A stretch of 64,000 bases of DNA, taken from Rhodoferax sp. (GTDB lineage: Bacteria > Pseudomonadota > Gammaproteobacteria > Burkholderiales > Burkholderiaceae_C). The first letter of the stretch is position 1, and each line of letters starts with the position of its first letter. Below are positions 8,727-18,583 of the stretch, one piece after another. The stretch covers positions 552,925 through 616,924 of the forward strand of contig NZ_JABBPD010000008.1 of the NCBI RefSeq assembly GCF_012927445.1, written 5' to 3'. The notes below the pieces were generated by a model, which was not told where the DNA came from, ran no database searches, and saw only the letters and a list, made by a program, of their open reading frames with translations. Position numbers and translations under genes: made by a program.

Positions 8727-9996
8727 TCCCCGTATTACCGACTTTGACGGCTGGATTGCGGCACTGACCCGGCCTTCCGCCTTGATCGAACTGGGGGCGC
8801 TGGCTTTGTGCGTCATCGCGGCCTGGGCGGTTGCCTCGCTGGTCTGCCAGGTCATGGGAACACGCAGCAGATCGTCCATCATGTTTGGGAAGCGCATCGT
8901 GGACGGCGTGTTGTTTCCGCTGTTGTTGCTGTGCCTGGCCTATCTGGCCCAGGCGGTGGTGTTGCGCTGGGTTCCGTTGGGGGTGTTCAAAGTGGCGATC
9001 CCCGTCCTGATCTCTCTCCTGGTCATTCGTCTGGGTGTCAAGGTGTTGCAGACGGCTTTAAATGACACGCCGCTGGTTCGTCTGCTGGAGCGCACCATTT
9101 CCTGGGTGGCGTGGCTGGCGATGGTGTTGTGGGTCAGTGGGCTGATGCCGGCGGTACTGGAAGAACTCGATCAGATCACCTGGAAGGTGGGCGGCACCGC
9201 ATTGTCGGTTCGCACCATGCTGGAAGGGGGCTTGACGGCGAGTGCCGTGCTGATCTTTACCCTGTGGATTTCATCGGCCATTGAGGCCCGCCTGTTGCGC
9301 AATGCCAAGGGTGGTGAGTTGTCTTTGCGCAAGGCGGTGAGCAACGCCACGCGCGCTTTGCTGGTGTTTGTCGGCCTGTTTTTGACGCTGTCGGCGGTGG
9401 GGATCAATTTGTCTGCGCTGTCGGTGCTGGGTGGCGCCATCGGGGTGGGCGTCGGTTTTGGCTTGCAAAAGCTAGCGGCCAATTACGTGAGTGGATTTGT
9501 GATCCTGGCTGAACGCAGCATGCGCATTGGCGACAGCGTCCGGGTTGATAATTTTGAGGGCTGCATTACCCAAATCAACGCGCGTTACACCGTGATTCGC
9601 TCACTGAGTGGGCGTGAGTCGATCGTGCCGAATGAACTGTTGATCACCACCCGTGTCGAAAACCTGTCGCTGGCCGATGCGCAGGTCTGGCAGTCTACGG
9701 TGGTCTCGGTCGCCTATGACAGCGATGTGGATCTGGTGATGCGCCTGCTGAAACAGGCAGCCCTGAACCAGCCCCGCGTTATGCGCATCCCCGAACCCAC
9801 CGTGAACCTCTTCTCCTTCGGTGCCGATGGACTGGAGTTCAAGGTCGGGTTCTGGATTGCCGACCCCGAAAATGGCAGTGACAACCTCAAATCGTTGATC
9901 AACCTGGATATTCTCAGGTCGCTGCGTGAGAATCAGATCGAAATTCCATTCCCACAACGTGTCATCCATACGCTGGCGCCGGAAAGCCGCGGGTAA
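8719..9996 (+). CDS. mechanosensitive ion channel, MscS family
   Basis: 425 residues from ATG 8719, which overlaps the deacetylase stop. Several membrane helices precede the pore-lining helix LGGAIGVGVGFGLQKLAANYVSG, rich in Gly and Ala as in MscS TM3. The beta domain follows with SMRIGDSVRVDNFEG, ITQINARYTVIRS and the conserved PNELLITTRVENLS. The role is release of solutes upon hypo-osmotic shock across the inner membrane. The open frame to 8674 would add residues copied from the deacetylase frame and is not supported. Confidence 0.92.
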   Translation: MFDPRITDFDGWIAALTRPSALIELGALALCVIAAWAVASLVCQVMGTRSRSSIMFGKRIVDGVLFPLLLLCLAYLAQAVVLRWVPLGVFKVAIPVLISLLVIRLGVKVLQTALNDTPLVRLLERTISWVAWLAMVLWVSGLMPAVLEELDQITWKVGGTALSVRTMLEGGLTASAVLIFTLWISSAIEARLLRNAKGGELSLRKAVSNATRALLVFVGLFLTLSAVGINLSALSVLGGAIGVGVGFGLQKLAANYVSGFVILAERSMRIGDSVRVDNFEGCITQINARYTVIRSLSGRESIVPNELLITTRVENLSLADAQVWQSTVVSVAYDSDVDLVMRLLKQAALNQPRVMRIPEPTVNLFSFGADGLEFKVGFWIADPENGSDNLKSLINLDILRSLRENQIEIPFPQRVIHTLAPESRG

Positions 9997-10192
9997 AAGT
10001 ACCTGGTGCTCTTGAGGCTATAATTTTAAATAGCACGATCGTACTATTTTTTGTTTTATTGCCTGATTGTCGTGTGGACGACCAAGCTGACGAATGACTC
10101 GGCATAGAATGAATGAGTTGACGTACACGTCAATCAATCTGACAAAAAATACAAGTCAATCGCCGTATTCATAACTATCTGGAGTTGAAGCA

Positions 10193-10942
10193 ATGAAAGT
10201 CCTGGTCGCAGTCAAGCGCGTGGTGGACTACAACGTAAAGGTCCGCGTCAAGTCGGACAACACGGGTGTAGATATCGCCAACGTCAAAATGAGCATGAAC
10301 CCCTTTGACGAGATTGCTATTGAAGAAGCCGTCCGTCTGAAGGAAAAAGGCGTGGTGACCGAGATCATCGCTGTCTCCTGCGGCGTTACACAATGCCAGG
10401 AAACCTTGCGCACCGCGATGGCGATTGGTGCCGACCGCGCCATTCTTGTGGAAACCTCGGAAGAGCTGCAGCCGCTGGCGGTTGCCAAACTGCTCAAGGC
10501 GCTGGTTGACAAAGAGCAACCTGGCCTAGTGATTCTGGGCAAACAGGCCATCGACGATGACTGCAACCAGACCGGCCAAATGCTGGCCGCCCTGGCGGAC
10601 ATGCCGCAAGCCACCTTTGCCAGCAAAGTTGAAGTGGCGGACGGCAAAGCGTCCGTCACGCGTGAAGTCGACGGTGGACTGGAGACCCTCTCCATCAGCC
10701 TGCCCGCCGTCATCACCGCTGACTTGCGCCTCAATGAGCCGCGTTATGTGACGCTGCCCAACATCATGAAGGCCAAGAAAAAACAGCTGGAGATTTTCAA
10801 GCCTGAAGACTTGGGTGTTGACGTCACGCCACGCATCAAGACCCTGAAGGTCAGCGAACCACCGAAACGCAGCGCCGGCATCATGGTGCCCGATGTGGCC
10901 ACGCTGGTTGACAAACTCAAGAACGAAGCCAAGGTGATCTAA
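10193..10942 (+). CDS. etfB: electron transfer flavoprotein subunit beta
   Basis: 249 residues beginning [20 protein letters not shown], the standard EtfB start, with the AMP-binding region around residues 90-135 ([26 protein letters not shown]) and the recognition-loop area [20 protein letters not shown]. It forms the soluble heterodimer with EtfA that passes electrons from acyl-CoA dehydrogenases to the ETF-quinone oxidoreductase. A tGGAG site precedes ATG. The stop codon directly abuts the etfA start. The acyl-CoA dehydrogenase downstream is the likely electron donor. Confidence 0.97.
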   Translation: MKVLVAVKRVVDYNVKVRVKSDNTGVDIANVKMSMNPFDEIAIEEAVRLKEKGVVTEIIAVSCGVTQCQETLRTAMAIGADRAILVETSEELQPLAVAKLLKALVDKEQPGLVILGKQAIDDDCNQTGQMLAALADMPQATFASKVEVADGKASVTREVDGGLETLSISLPAVITADLRLNEPRYVTLPNIMKAKKKQLEIFKPEDLGVDVTPRIKTLKVSEPPKRSAGIMVPDVATLVDKLKNEAKVI

Positions 10943-11875
10943 ATGACAGCTCTTGTAATTGCTGAACACGACAACGCGTCCCTCAAGGTCGCCACCCTCA
11001 ACACCGTGACGGCGGCCCTGGCCTGCGGCGGTGACGTGCACATCCTGGTAGCCGGTGCCAACGCGGCAGCTGCCGCGGCAGCTGCCGCGCAGATTGCCGG
11101 CGTGACCAAGGTCTTGCACGCCGACAGCGACGCCTTCGCCCATGGCTTGGCCGAAAACGTGACGGCACAGATTCTGGCCATCGCTTCCAGCTACAGCCAC
11201 ATCCTGTTTCCGGCTACGGCTTCGGGCAAAAACATTGCCCCGCGCGTCGCGGCCAAGCTGGATGTTGCGCAGATTTCTGACGTGACCAAGGTCGACAGCC
11301 CGGACACCTTCGAGCGCCCGATCTATGCCGGTAACGCCATTGCCATCGTCCAGAGTCTGGACGCCATCAAAGTCATCACGGTGCGCACCACCGGCTTTGA
11401 CGCGGCTCCTGCCACGGGTGGTTCGGCTGCCGTGGAAGCATTGAACGCAGTCGCGGCCAGCGATAAAGCGGTCTTTGTCGGCAGCGAAATCGCCAAGAAC
11501 GACCGCCCCGAACTGACCGCCGCCAAGATCATCGTCAGCGGTGGCCGTGCGCTCGGTTCGCACGATAAGTTCATGGAAGTCATGACCCCGCTGGCCGACA
11601 AGCTGGGGGCGGCCATGGGCGCTTCCCGCGCAGCGGTGGACGCCGGTTACGCCCCGAATGACTGGCAAGTGGGCCAGACCGGCAAGATCGTCGCGCCCCA
11701 GTTGTATGTGGCATGCGGCATCAGCGGTGCGATCCAGCACTTGGCCGGCATGAAGGACTCCAAGGTGATCGTGGCGATCAACAAAGATCCCGAAGCGCCG
11801 ATCTTCTCTGTGGCCGACTACGGCCTGGAAGCTGACCTGTTCGTGGCCGTGCCCGAACTGGTTGCTGCACTGTAA
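10943..11875 (+). CDS. etfA: electron transfer flavoprotein subunit alpha
   Basis: 310 residues. The FAD-binding C-terminal half is recognisable: [50 protein letters not shown] and [13 protein letters not shown]. The N-terminal half contains a run of alanines (about residues 41-50) coded by the internally palindromic sequence at 11063-11088. Its ATG comes straight after the etfB TAA, with no gap. A rho-independent terminator closes the pair. Confidence 0.97.
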   Translation: MTALVIAEHDNASLKVATLNTVTAALACGGDVHILVAGANAAAAAAAAAQIAGVTKVLHADSDAFAHGLAENVTAQILAIASSYSHILFPATASGKNIAPRVAAKLDVAQISDVTKVDSPDTFERPIYAGNAIAIVQSLDAIKVITVRTTGFDAAPATGGSAAVEALNAVAASDKAVFVGSEIAKNDRPELTAAKIIVSGGRALGSHDKFMEVMTPLADKLGAAMGASRAAVDAGYAPNDWQVGQTGKIVAPQLYVACGISGAIQHLAGMKDSKVIVAINKDPEAPIFSVADYGLEADLFVAVPELVAAL

Positions 11876-11887
11876 AACAGAGAGCTA

Positions 11888-11917
11888 AAGGGCATCGCGT
11901 GCGATGCCCTTTTTTTT
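11888..11917 (+). terminator. rho-independent terminator of etfBA
   Basis: A perfect 10-bp stem (AAGGGCATCG / CGATGCCCTT) with a 4-base loop, followed by a run of T, 13 bases after the etfA stop. Confidence 0.93.
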
Positions 11918-11965
11918 CGCGCCAATCACTGTGCGCACTTTTCCTTACCTATCCGGAGACTCGAC

Positions 11966-13756
11966 ATGAGCTACGTTGCCCCCCTCAAAGACATGCTTTT
12001 CAATATCAAACATCTGGCTGATATTGAGCAGATCGCTCAGCTGCCCGGTTTTGAAGACGCTGGCTTTGAGACCGCACAAGCCGTGTTGGAAGAAGCCGCG
12101 AAATTTACGGAAGGTGTGTTGAGCCCGCTGAACTGGGAAGGTGACAAAAATCCTTCCAGCTGGCGCGATGGCGTGGTGACCGCCACCCCGGGTTTCAAGG
12201 AAGCCTTCCATCAGTTTGCCCAAGGTGGCTGGCAAGGCCTGCAACACCCGGTCGATTTTGGTGGCCAGGGCTTGCCCAAGACCATTGGCGCCGCCTGCGG
12301 CGAAATGCAGAACTCGGCCAACATGAGTTTTGCCCTGTGCCCGCTGCTGACCGACGGCGCCATTGAAGCGCTGTTGACCGCTGGTTCCGACGAATTGAAG
12401 GCCACTTACCTCGAAAATCTGGTGAGCGGCAAGTGGACCGGCACCATGAACCTGACCGAGCCGCAGGCCGGTAGCGATCTGGCCGCGGTGCGCAGCCGGG
12501 CCGAGCCGCAAGCGGATGGCAGCTACAAGGTGTTCGGCACCAAGATTTTCATCACCTGGGGTGAGCACGATATGGCCGAAAACATCGTCCATCTGGTGCT
12601 GGCCCGCGTCAGTGGCGCACCGGAAGGTGTCAAGGGCATCAGCTTGTTCGTGGTGCCCAAATTCATGGTGAACAAAGACGGTTCACTGGGCGACCGCAAC
12701 GACGTGCATTGCGTCAGCATCGAGCACAAGATGGGCATCAAGGCCAGCCCGACCGCCGTGCTGCAGTTTGGCGACCATGGTGGCGCCATCGGTTACCTGG
12801 TGGGCCAGGAAAATCGCGGCTTGGAATACATGTTCATCATGATGAATGCCGCCCGCTTTGGCGTTGGTGTGCAGGGCATTGCCATTGCCGAGCGAGCCTA
12901 CCAAAAAGCGGTGTCCTTCGCCAAGGACCGCGTGCAAAGCCGCCCGGTCGACGGCTCTTTCCCCACCAGTGCGGCCATCATTCACCACCCGGATGTCAAA
13001 CGCATGCTCATGACCATGCGGGCTTATGTCGAGGGTTGCCGCGCGATGGCCACCGTGGCGGCCGCCGCCTATGACACGTCACACCACCATGCTGACGCGG
13101 ATGTTCGCAAGCAAAGCCTGGCGTTCTATGAATTCCTGGTGCCGCTGATCAAGGGCTACAGCACCGAGATGAGCCTGGAAGTGACCTCGCTGGGCGTGCA
13201 GGTGCATGGCGGCATGGGCTTCATCGAAGAAACCGGTGCGGCGCAGTATTACCGCGACGCCAAGATTCTCACCATCTACGAAGGCACCACCGCCATCCAG
13301 GCCAATGACCTGGTGGGCCGCAAGACAGCGCGTGATGGCGGACAGATGGCCAAGTCCCTGGCCGTGCTGATTGAAACCACCGAAGCCTTGTTGATCAAGA
13401 GCGGCAGCGCCGATGCCCTGGCCGTTGCCAAGCGGCTGAAAGCTGCGCGCGAAGCGTTCGTCGATGTGGTGAACTTCGTGGCAAGCAACACCAAGACCAG
13501 CCCCAACGCGGTCTTTTCCGGTAGCGTGCCTTACCTGATGCTGGCCGGCAATTTGATGGCCGGCTGGCAGTTGGCCCGTGGCCTGCTGGTGGCGCAGGAG
13601 CAGTTGGCGCAAGGTGTGGATACGGGCTTCATGCAAGCCAAGATCACCACCACGCGCTTTTATGCCGACCACCTGTTGACCAAGGCGCCGGGCATTCGGG
13701 ATGCCATTGTGGAAGGTGCCGACAGCGTGACGGCGCTGGCCCTCGACGCGTTCTAA
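11966..13756 (+). CDS. acyl-CoA dehydrogenase with C-terminal extension
   Basis: 596 residues, the length of the acyl-CoA dehydrogenases that carry an extra C-terminal domain. Family motifs include MNLTEPQAGSDLAAV, KIFITWGEHD, LVGQENRGLEYMFIMMNAAR, the HGGMGFIEETG stretch and IYEGTTAIQANDL with the expected catalytic glutamate. It oxidises an acyl-CoA at the alpha-beta position and hands electrons to ETF, matching its position behind etfBA. It has its own ribosome site (atccGGAGac). Chain-length preference cannot be read from sequence alone. Confidence 0.94.
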   Translation: MSYVAPLKDMLFNIKHLADIEQIAQLPGFEDAGFETAQAVLEEAAKFTEGVLSPLNWEGDKNPSSWRDGVVTATPGFKEAFHQFAQGGWQGLQHPVDFGGQGLPKTIGAACGEMQNSANMSFALCPLLTDGAIEALLTAGSDELKATYLENLVSGKWTGTMNLTEPQAGSDLAAVRSRAEPQADGSYKVFGTKIFITWGEHDMAENIVHLVLARVSGAPEGVKGISLFVVPKFMVNKDGSLGDRNDVHCVSIEHKMGIKASPTAVLQFGDHGGAIGYLVGQENRGLEYMFIMMNAARFGVGVQGIAIAERAYQKAVSFAKDRVQSRPVDGSFPTSAAIIHHPDVKRMLMTMRAYVEGCRAMATVAAAAYDTSHHHADADVRKQSLAFYEFLVPLIKGYSTEMSLEVTSLGVQVHGGMGFIEETGAAQYYRDAKILTIYEGTTAIQANDLVGRKTARDGGQMAKSLAVLIETTEALLIKSGSADALAVAKRLKAAREAFVDVVNFVASNTKTSPNAVFSGSVPYLMLAGNLMAGWQLARGLLVAQEQLAQGVDTGFMQAKITTTRFYADHLLTKAPGIRDAIVEGADSVTALALDAF

Positions 13757-13768
13757 GCATCTGCTGGT

Positions 13769-13826
13769 TTGCTATATATTTGATAGCTTCTGTCGCCCGT
13801 TTGACAAGGGCCAGAGGCTATTTAAT
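13769..13826 (+). repeat. dispersed repeat, second subfamily
   Basis: TTGCTATATATTTGATAGCT ... CGCCCGTTTGACAAGGGC ... AGAGGCTATTTAAT. Shares TTGATAGCT and GACAAGGGC with the copy at 22,890. Confidence 0.65.
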
Positions 13827-13856
13827 CAATAAAATTCGATACTTATCGGAGACTCC

Positions 13857-14822
13857 ATGTCCAAGCTGCCTGCGCCCCTGAATCATTTGCCTTTTCCGGT
13901 GATCGGCTCACCGCTGTTCATCATCAGCAACCCCAAGTTGGTGATTGCCCAGTGCATCGCCGGCGTGGTGGGCTCTATGCCCGCGCTCAATGCACGTCCG
14001 GCGGAGCAACTGGAAGAGTGGCTGATTGAAATCACCGAGGCGTTGGCGGCTTATAACAAGGCCAACCCGGACAAGCCCGCTGCCCCCTTTGCCATCAACC
14101 AGATCGTGCACAAGAGCAACGACCGGCTGGAGCACGACATGGCGATGTGCGTCAAGTACAAGGTGCCGATCATCATCACCAGCTTGGGGGCGCGTGAAGA
14201 CATCAACGCCGCCGCCCACTCGTATGGCGGTGTCGTGCTGCATGACATCATCAACAACAAGCATGCCCACAAGGCCATCGAAAAAGGCGCGGACGGCCTG
14301 ATCGCCGTTGCCGCCGGGGCCGGGGGCCACGCCGGGGTGAAGAGTCCGTTTGCCTTGATCCAGGAAATTCGCCAGTGGTTTGATGGGCCGCTGGTCTTGA
14401 GCGGCGCCATTTCCACCGGCGACGCCGTGCTGGCCGCGCAAGCCATGGGCGCTGACTTTGCCTATATTGGCTCGGCCTTTATCGCCACGGAAGAAGCGCG
14501 TGCGGCCGATGCTTACAAGCAGGCGATTGTGGATTCCGATTCAGACGATATCGTCTACAGCAACCTCTTCACCGGCATCCACGGCAACTACCTGGCGCCC
14601 AGCATCCGCAACGCGGGCATGGACCCCGAGCACTTGCCGGAAAGCGACCCCAGCAAGATGAACTTTGGCGGCGACAAGTCCAAAGCATGGAAAGACATCT
14701 GGGGCTGTGGTCAAGGCATTGGTGCCATCAACAAGATTCAGAGTACTGCCGACTATGTGGCCCAGCTCAAGCGCGAGTACGCCAGTGCGCGGCAACGACT
14801 GCTGGCGAGAACTTATGCCTGA
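13857..14822 (+). CDS. nitronate monooxygenase family flavoprotein
   Basis: 321 residues with the FMN-binding TIM-barrel signature of 2-nitropropane dioxygenase-type enzymes: VIGSPLFIISNPKL at the start, AAGAGGHAGVKSPFALIQEI with the conserved His, LSGAISTGDAVLAAQAMGADFAYIGSAF. It uses FMN and O2 to oxidise nitronates such as propionate 3-nitronate, though some relatives have other substrates. It lies behind the acyl-CoA dehydrogenase with a repeat copy between them, and has a tcGGAG ribosome site. Confidence 0.88.
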   Translation: MSKLPAPLNHLPFPVIGSPLFIISNPKLVIAQCIAGVVGSMPALNARPAEQLEEWLIEITEALAAYNKANPDKPAAPFAINQIVHKSNDRLEHDMAMCVKYKVPIIITSLGAREDINAAAHSYGGVVLHDIINNKHAHKAIEKGADGLIAVAAGAGGHAGVKSPFALIQEIRQWFDGPLVLSGAISTGDAVLAAQAMGADFAYIGSAFIATEEARAADAYKQAIVDSDSDDIVYSNLFTGIHGNYLAPSIRNAGMDPEHLPESDPSKMNFGGDKSKAWKDIWGCGQGIGAINKIQSTADYVAQLKREYASARQRLLARTYA

Positions 14823-14827
14823 TCAGG

Positions 14828-14869
14828 CTGTAGCCCCCGTTAAATATGCGCAAGGCGCTATTTAAATAG
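14828..14869 (-). repeat. dispersed repeat copy between nitronate monooxygenase and GST genes
   Basis: TAGCCCCCGTTAAATATGCG followed by CAAGGCGCTATTTAAATAG; minus orientation. Confidence 0.75.
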
Positions 14870-14886
14870 GAGCGGTAGAACTGGCG

Positions 14887-15552
14887 TTAAAGCGGAGCCG
14901 GGAACAGCACCGCGGGCTGGTTGGGTTGCCACGGGGCATGTTTGTCCATGACCTGCTGGTAGATCGGCGAGTTTTCAAATTTGCTTAGCCAAGATTGCAG
15001 CGCGCGCCACGGCTGACGGGCAAACCAGACCGGGTCAGTATGCGCAAACTGGCGCACAAAAGGCGCGATGGCCATGTCAGCCAGGCTCTCCGATTCACCC
15101 ATCAAATGCAGGTGAACAGACAATCGCGCGTTGAGATCGGCTAAAAAGACCCCGCCGTGCACCCGGTGGCCGAGGGCGTCCTCCGGCACCGCATGGCGAG
15201 ACGGGTATTTGTAGCGGTCCAGATGAAACTTGAATTCACCATCGCATTGCGCTACCAATTGCAGCATCTGTTGCAGCGGAACACCATTGGCCAACAGCCA
15301 CTGATGGGGATCATGGCGGCGCAAAGCCCACAGCATGATGTCGAGGCTTTCCTCGATGACCTGGCCACTGCTTTCAATCAGCACCGGCACCGTGCCTTTG
15401 GCGGATGCGTCCAGCAACGCCGCCGGTTTGTGGCCGAGCACCACTTCCCGCAGCTCGCAGACCTGTCCGCTGGCGGCCAGTGCCAAGCGCGCCCGCATGG
15501 CGTAAGGACAGCGGCGAAAGGAATACAAGACTGGGTAGGGCGTTGACGTCAT
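14887..15552 (-). CDS. glutathione S-transferase family protein
   Basis: 221 residues from ATG 15552. The thioredoxin-like N-terminal domain starts TPYPVLYSFRRCPYAMRARL, with a CPYA motif as in glutaredoxin/omega-like GSTs; GTVPVLIESSGQVIEESLDI contains the cis-proline and Glu-Ser glutathione site. A helical C-terminal domain follows. It sits 52 bases downstream of trhO. The open frame extending to 15639 is ignored because it lacks family similarity. Confidence 0.87.
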   Translation of the reverse strand: MTSTPYPVLYSFRRCPYAMRARLALAASGQVCELREVVLGHKPAALLDASAKGTVPVLIESSGQVIEESLDIMLWALRRHDPHQWLLANGVPLQQMLQLVAQCDGEFKFHLDRYKYPSRHAVPEDALGHRVHGGVFLADLNARLSVHLHLMGESESLADMAIAPFVRQFAHTDPVWFARQPWRALQSWLSKFENSPIYQQVMDKHAPWQPNQPAVLFPAPL

Positions 15553-15604
15553 GCCGATAGCGTCGGACCAGGTCGGATATGACCATGAGGATGTGCCACC
15601 GGAC

Positions 15605-16552
15605 CTACGACAGCTTCGGGTGCGGCAAGCGCGCGCCAATCGGGGCTGGCTCGCCCTTGGCCTTGGCCCGTTCCCACTGGCGCTGGCGTTCGCGGGCGCT
15701 GTTCTTCTGGGTTTCGCGGGTCGTAGCGTGGCATTTGGGGCAGCTCACGCCGGCCTCAAACAGCGACGATGCGAGGTCGGCATCATCCAGCGGTTGGCGG
15801 CAGGCCCGGCACAGGCCGTGCTGCCCAGGCACCAAGCCGTGACCGACCGACACGCGCTCGTCAAACACAAAACATTGGCCTTGCCAGAGACTCTGCGCTT
15901 CGGGCACCGTCTCCAGATATTTGAGGATGCCGCCTTCCAGGTGGTACACCTCGTCAAAGCCTTGACTCCGCATAAAAGCCGTTGATTTTTCGCAGCGGAT
16001 GCCGCCGGTACAAAACATCGCCACCTTCGGCTTTTTTCCCGAAGCCGGGTGCAGCGCGGATGCTTGTTGTACCCATTCCGGCAGCTTGGCAAAGCTCTTG
16101 ATGTCAGGGTCAAGCGCCCCCGTGAAAGTGCCAATGCCGACCTCGTAGTCGTTGCGCGTATCGATCACCACCACATCGGGATCGCTGATCAGCGCGTTCC
16201 AGTCTTCCGGTTTGACATAGGTGCCCGCCATCTGGCTCGGGCTGATGCCGGGCACGCCCATGGTGACGATCTCCCGCTTGAGCCGCACCTTCATCCGGTA
16301 GAACGGTGATTTGGCGGACCAGGCTTCTTTGTGCTGCAGATCGGCCAGGCGCGGATCACGTCGCAAATAGGCCAGTACCGCCTGCACGCCGGCCGCCGGT
16401 CCGGCTATCGTGCTGTTGATACCTTCGGTCGCCAGCAGGATGATGCCTTTGACATCGTTGGCTTCGCAGCAGGCGAGCAGTGGCGCTTTGAGCTCGGCAA
16501 AATCAGGCAGTTCGACAAACTTGTAAAACGCAGCGGTCAGAAATTCAGTCAT
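15605..16552 (-). CDS. trhO: tRNA uridine(34) hydroxylase, rhodanese-like
   Basis: 315 residues from ATG 16552. It has an N-terminal acylphosphatase-like part ([14 protein letters not shown]), then a rhodanese domain ([19 protein letters not shown]) with the active-site cysteine in [18 protein letters not shown]-terminal Cys pair region ([17 protein letters not shown]) may bind zinc. The family (YceA/TrhO) makes 5-hydroxyuridine at tRNA position 34 from O2. The ATG overlaps the stop of the upstream small gene as ATGA, indicating an operon. Confidence 0.93.
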   Translation of the reverse strand: MTEFLTAAFYKFVELPDFAELKAPLLACCEANDVKGIILLATEGINSTIAGPAAGVQAVLAYLRRDPRLADLQHKEAWSAKSPFYRMKVRLKREIVTMGVPGISPSQMAGTYVKPEDWNALISDPDVVVIDTRNDYEVGIGTFTGALDPDIKSFAKLPEWVQQASALHPASGKKPKVAMFCTGGIRCEKSTAFMRSQGFDEVYHLEGGILKYLETVPEAQSLWQGQCFVFDERVSVGHGLVPGQHGLCRACRQPLDDADLASSLFEAGVSCPKCHATTRETQKNSARERQRQWERAKAKGEPAPIGARLPHPKLS

Positions 16553-16980
16553 CGCAGCTTGATTCCGAGGCCGTGGCGTGAGCCAAAAACAGGTTGCGCC
16601 AGCAACCAACCGGAGGGGGTCAAAATATCTTCCAGATTCTGCTGTTCGATGGTGTAGTGGATCTCGGTGCCGCTGGGGGCCTCAAGCGCGGGCAGCGTGG
16701 TTTGCAGTAGTGCTCTTGCCATGGTGAGATCCGTCACATTGATGTCGATTCGGGTGAATGCAATCTCGCGGGACCAATCCTGCAACACCGTACCCAAAGA
16801 ACTGCCCCAGCCGATCACGGAACCGATGCCTTTGTCGCTGAGCACTTGATCAATTTCATCTTCGCGCCAGTGGAACGGATCCGCCGCATCTTTGACGACC
16901 GGAATCTTGACATAGACAAACTGCGGCCGTTGCGGGTGAGCGCCAGATGGCGGAGAGGCTGAATCAGGGGACAGATTCAT
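16549..16980 (-). CDS. conserved protein of unknown function
   Basis: 143 residues from ATG 16980. I do not recognise the family. It looks like a small soluble alpha/beta protein ([40 protein letters not shown]). No membrane segment or signal peptide is visible. Its stop overlaps the trhO start (ATGA), so the two are translationally coupled. An open frame continues to 17049 without a clear ribosome site. Confidence 0.75.
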   Translation of the reverse strand: MNLSPDSASPPSGAHPQRPQFVYVKIPVVKDAADPFHWREDEIDQVLSDKGIGSVIGWGSSLGTVLQDWSREIAFTRIDINVTDLTMARALLQTTLPALEAPSGTEIHYTIEQQNLEDILTPSGWLLAQPVFGSRHGLGIKLR

Positions 16981-17097
16981 AAGTGCTAATTTTAGTGTGA
17001 ATCCGCTGGTCATGTGGCGCGTGCGGACGGTGCTGTTGCCAGTATGCACTGCGCAGGCGCTTCTGAGCGCTGAGTTTTTGCGGCCGAGCTAACTCAT

Positions 17098-18462
17098 TCA
17101 GGTGGGCCAGGTCGACCCATGTTCTGGCACGATGGCGCGCCAGCCCAGTTCATGCTTGATGCGCTTGCGCAGTTCGTCGGAGGGCCCCAGTTCACCGTGC
17201 ACCACATAGACCTGGTTGGGCGCCTCGGGCATGGTGCGCAGCCACGCCAAAATCTGGTTGGCATCGGCATGGGCGGAAGCCGACTGCAACTGCACGACTT
17301 CCGCCTTCACCGGTACATCACGCCCATGAATACGCACGGATTTGCCACCACTGGCCAGCGTGGCGCCGCGCGTGCCGGGGACCTGGAAGCCGGTCAGGAT
17401 GATCATGTTGCGGTGGTTACCCGCGTAGAGGGCGAGGTGATGCAGCACACGCCCACCGGTGGCCATGCCGCTGGCCGACAAAATTACCATCGGTCCATGC
17501 CGGCTGGCCAGGGCCCGTGATTCATCGGTGCTGCTCACCATGGTGGCCGCGTGCGTCAAGGCGAGCGCCTCTTTGCTGCTGAGTCGGTGTTCGCCCTGAT
17601 GGTGTTCAAACAAGTGGGTCGTGTTCACCGCCATCGGACTGTCAAGAAAAACAGGCAGTGAACTGGGGAGGTCGCCCCGCAACTTGAGTTGGTGAATGGC
17701 GTGCAGCAGGGCCTGTGCCCGGCCCACGGCAAACACGGGAATGACTGCCACGCCACCCCGCTTGGCAAGTTTTTGCAAGACCGGACCCAACTCAGCAATC
17801 ACATCTTCCGTGGGGTGCGTGCGGTCGCCGTAGGTGGACTCGATCAATACGGTGTCGGCCGCCGGGGCACTGGCCGGGGGATTCATGATCAGGTCATCGG
17901 GCCGACCCAGATCACCCGAGAACAGAATGCGTCGTCCGGCGACTTCCAGCAGAACACTGGCCGCTCCCAGAATGTGGCCGGCCGGCGTAAAGGTGGCCCG
18001 CCAGCCGGGAATGGGCTGAAATGTCTTGCCGAACTCAATGGTCTTCAGCAAAGGCAGGCAATCCAGCGCATCCTGCCGGGTGTATAAGGGCAGGGCGGGG
18101 GCGTGTTTGGAGAAGCCATGGCGGTTGGCAAACTCTGCATCTTCTTCCTGAATGTGACCGCTGTCGGGCAGCAGGATGCGGCACAGGTCACGCGTACCGC
18201 TGGTGGCATACACATGGCGCGAAAAACCTTGTTTTGCCAACAGTGGTAAATAACCGCTGTGGTCCAGATGCGCATGGGTCAGGAGTACGGCGCTCACTTG
18301 ATCTGCGTCTATCGGCAAGGGCGTCCAGTTGCGCAGACGCAGCAGCTTGTAGCCCTGAAACAAGCCACAGTCCACCATTAAACTTTCATCGCCGTGGCGC
18401 ACCAGGTATTTGGAGCCGGTTACTGTGCCTGTACCGCCCAGAAATGTAATGTTGACACTCAT
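17098..18462 (-). CDS. beta-CASP metallo-beta-lactamase fold ribonuclease
   Basis: 454 residues. The metallo-hydrolase metal-binding motif is LTHAHLDHSGYLPLL (about residues 60-74); other ligands are in PAGHILGAASV and FSGDLGRPDD. The beta-CASP insert includes ESTYGDRTHP and FAVGRAQALLHAI, then ILSASGMATGGRVLHHL. The C-terminal 'RNA specificity' segment ends with SAHADANQILAWL and VYVVHGELGPSDELRKRI. The family contains RNA 5'-processing endo/exonucleases. It is transcribed alone and converges with nothing. Confidence 0.92.
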   Translation of the reverse strand: MSVNITFLGGTGTVTGSKYLVRHGDESLMVDCGLFQGYKLLRLRNWTPLPIDADQVSAVLLTHAHLDHSGYLPLLAKQGFSRHVYATSGTRDLCRILLPDSGHIQEEDAEFANRHGFSKHAPALPLYTRQDALDCLPLLKTIEFGKTFQPIPGWRATFTPAGHILGAASVLLEVAGRRILFSGDLGRPDDLIMNPPASAPAADTVLIESTYGDRTHPTEDVIAELGPVLQKLAKRGGVAVIPVFAVGRAQALLHAIHQLKLRGDLPSSLPVFLDSPMAVNTTHLFEHHQGEHRLSSKEALALTHAATMVSSTDESRALASRHGPMVILSASGMATGGRVLHHLALYAGNHRNMIILTGFQVPGTRGATLASGGKSVRIHGRDVPVKAEVVQLQSASAHADANQILAWLRTMPEAPNQVYVVHGELGPSDELRKRIKHELGWRAIVPEHGSTWPT

Positions 18463-18504
18463 TTAAGTCGCCTCTGTTGATTGATGCCGTCGCCTCACTA
18501 TGCA

Positions 18505-18547
18505 CAAAAAAATGCCGCGTAGATATTTAAATCTTTCGCGGCATTCT
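18505..18547 (-). terminator. terminator of the grpE-dnaK-dnaJ operon
   Basis: Read leftward: AATGCCGCG, a 17-base AT-rich loop holding a small inner stem, then CGCGGCATT followed by seven T-rich bases. It lies about 40 bases past the dnaJ stop. Confidence 0.88.
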
Positions 18548-18583
18548 TTGGGCGCCAGTTATTCTGGCGTTACATGACAGACG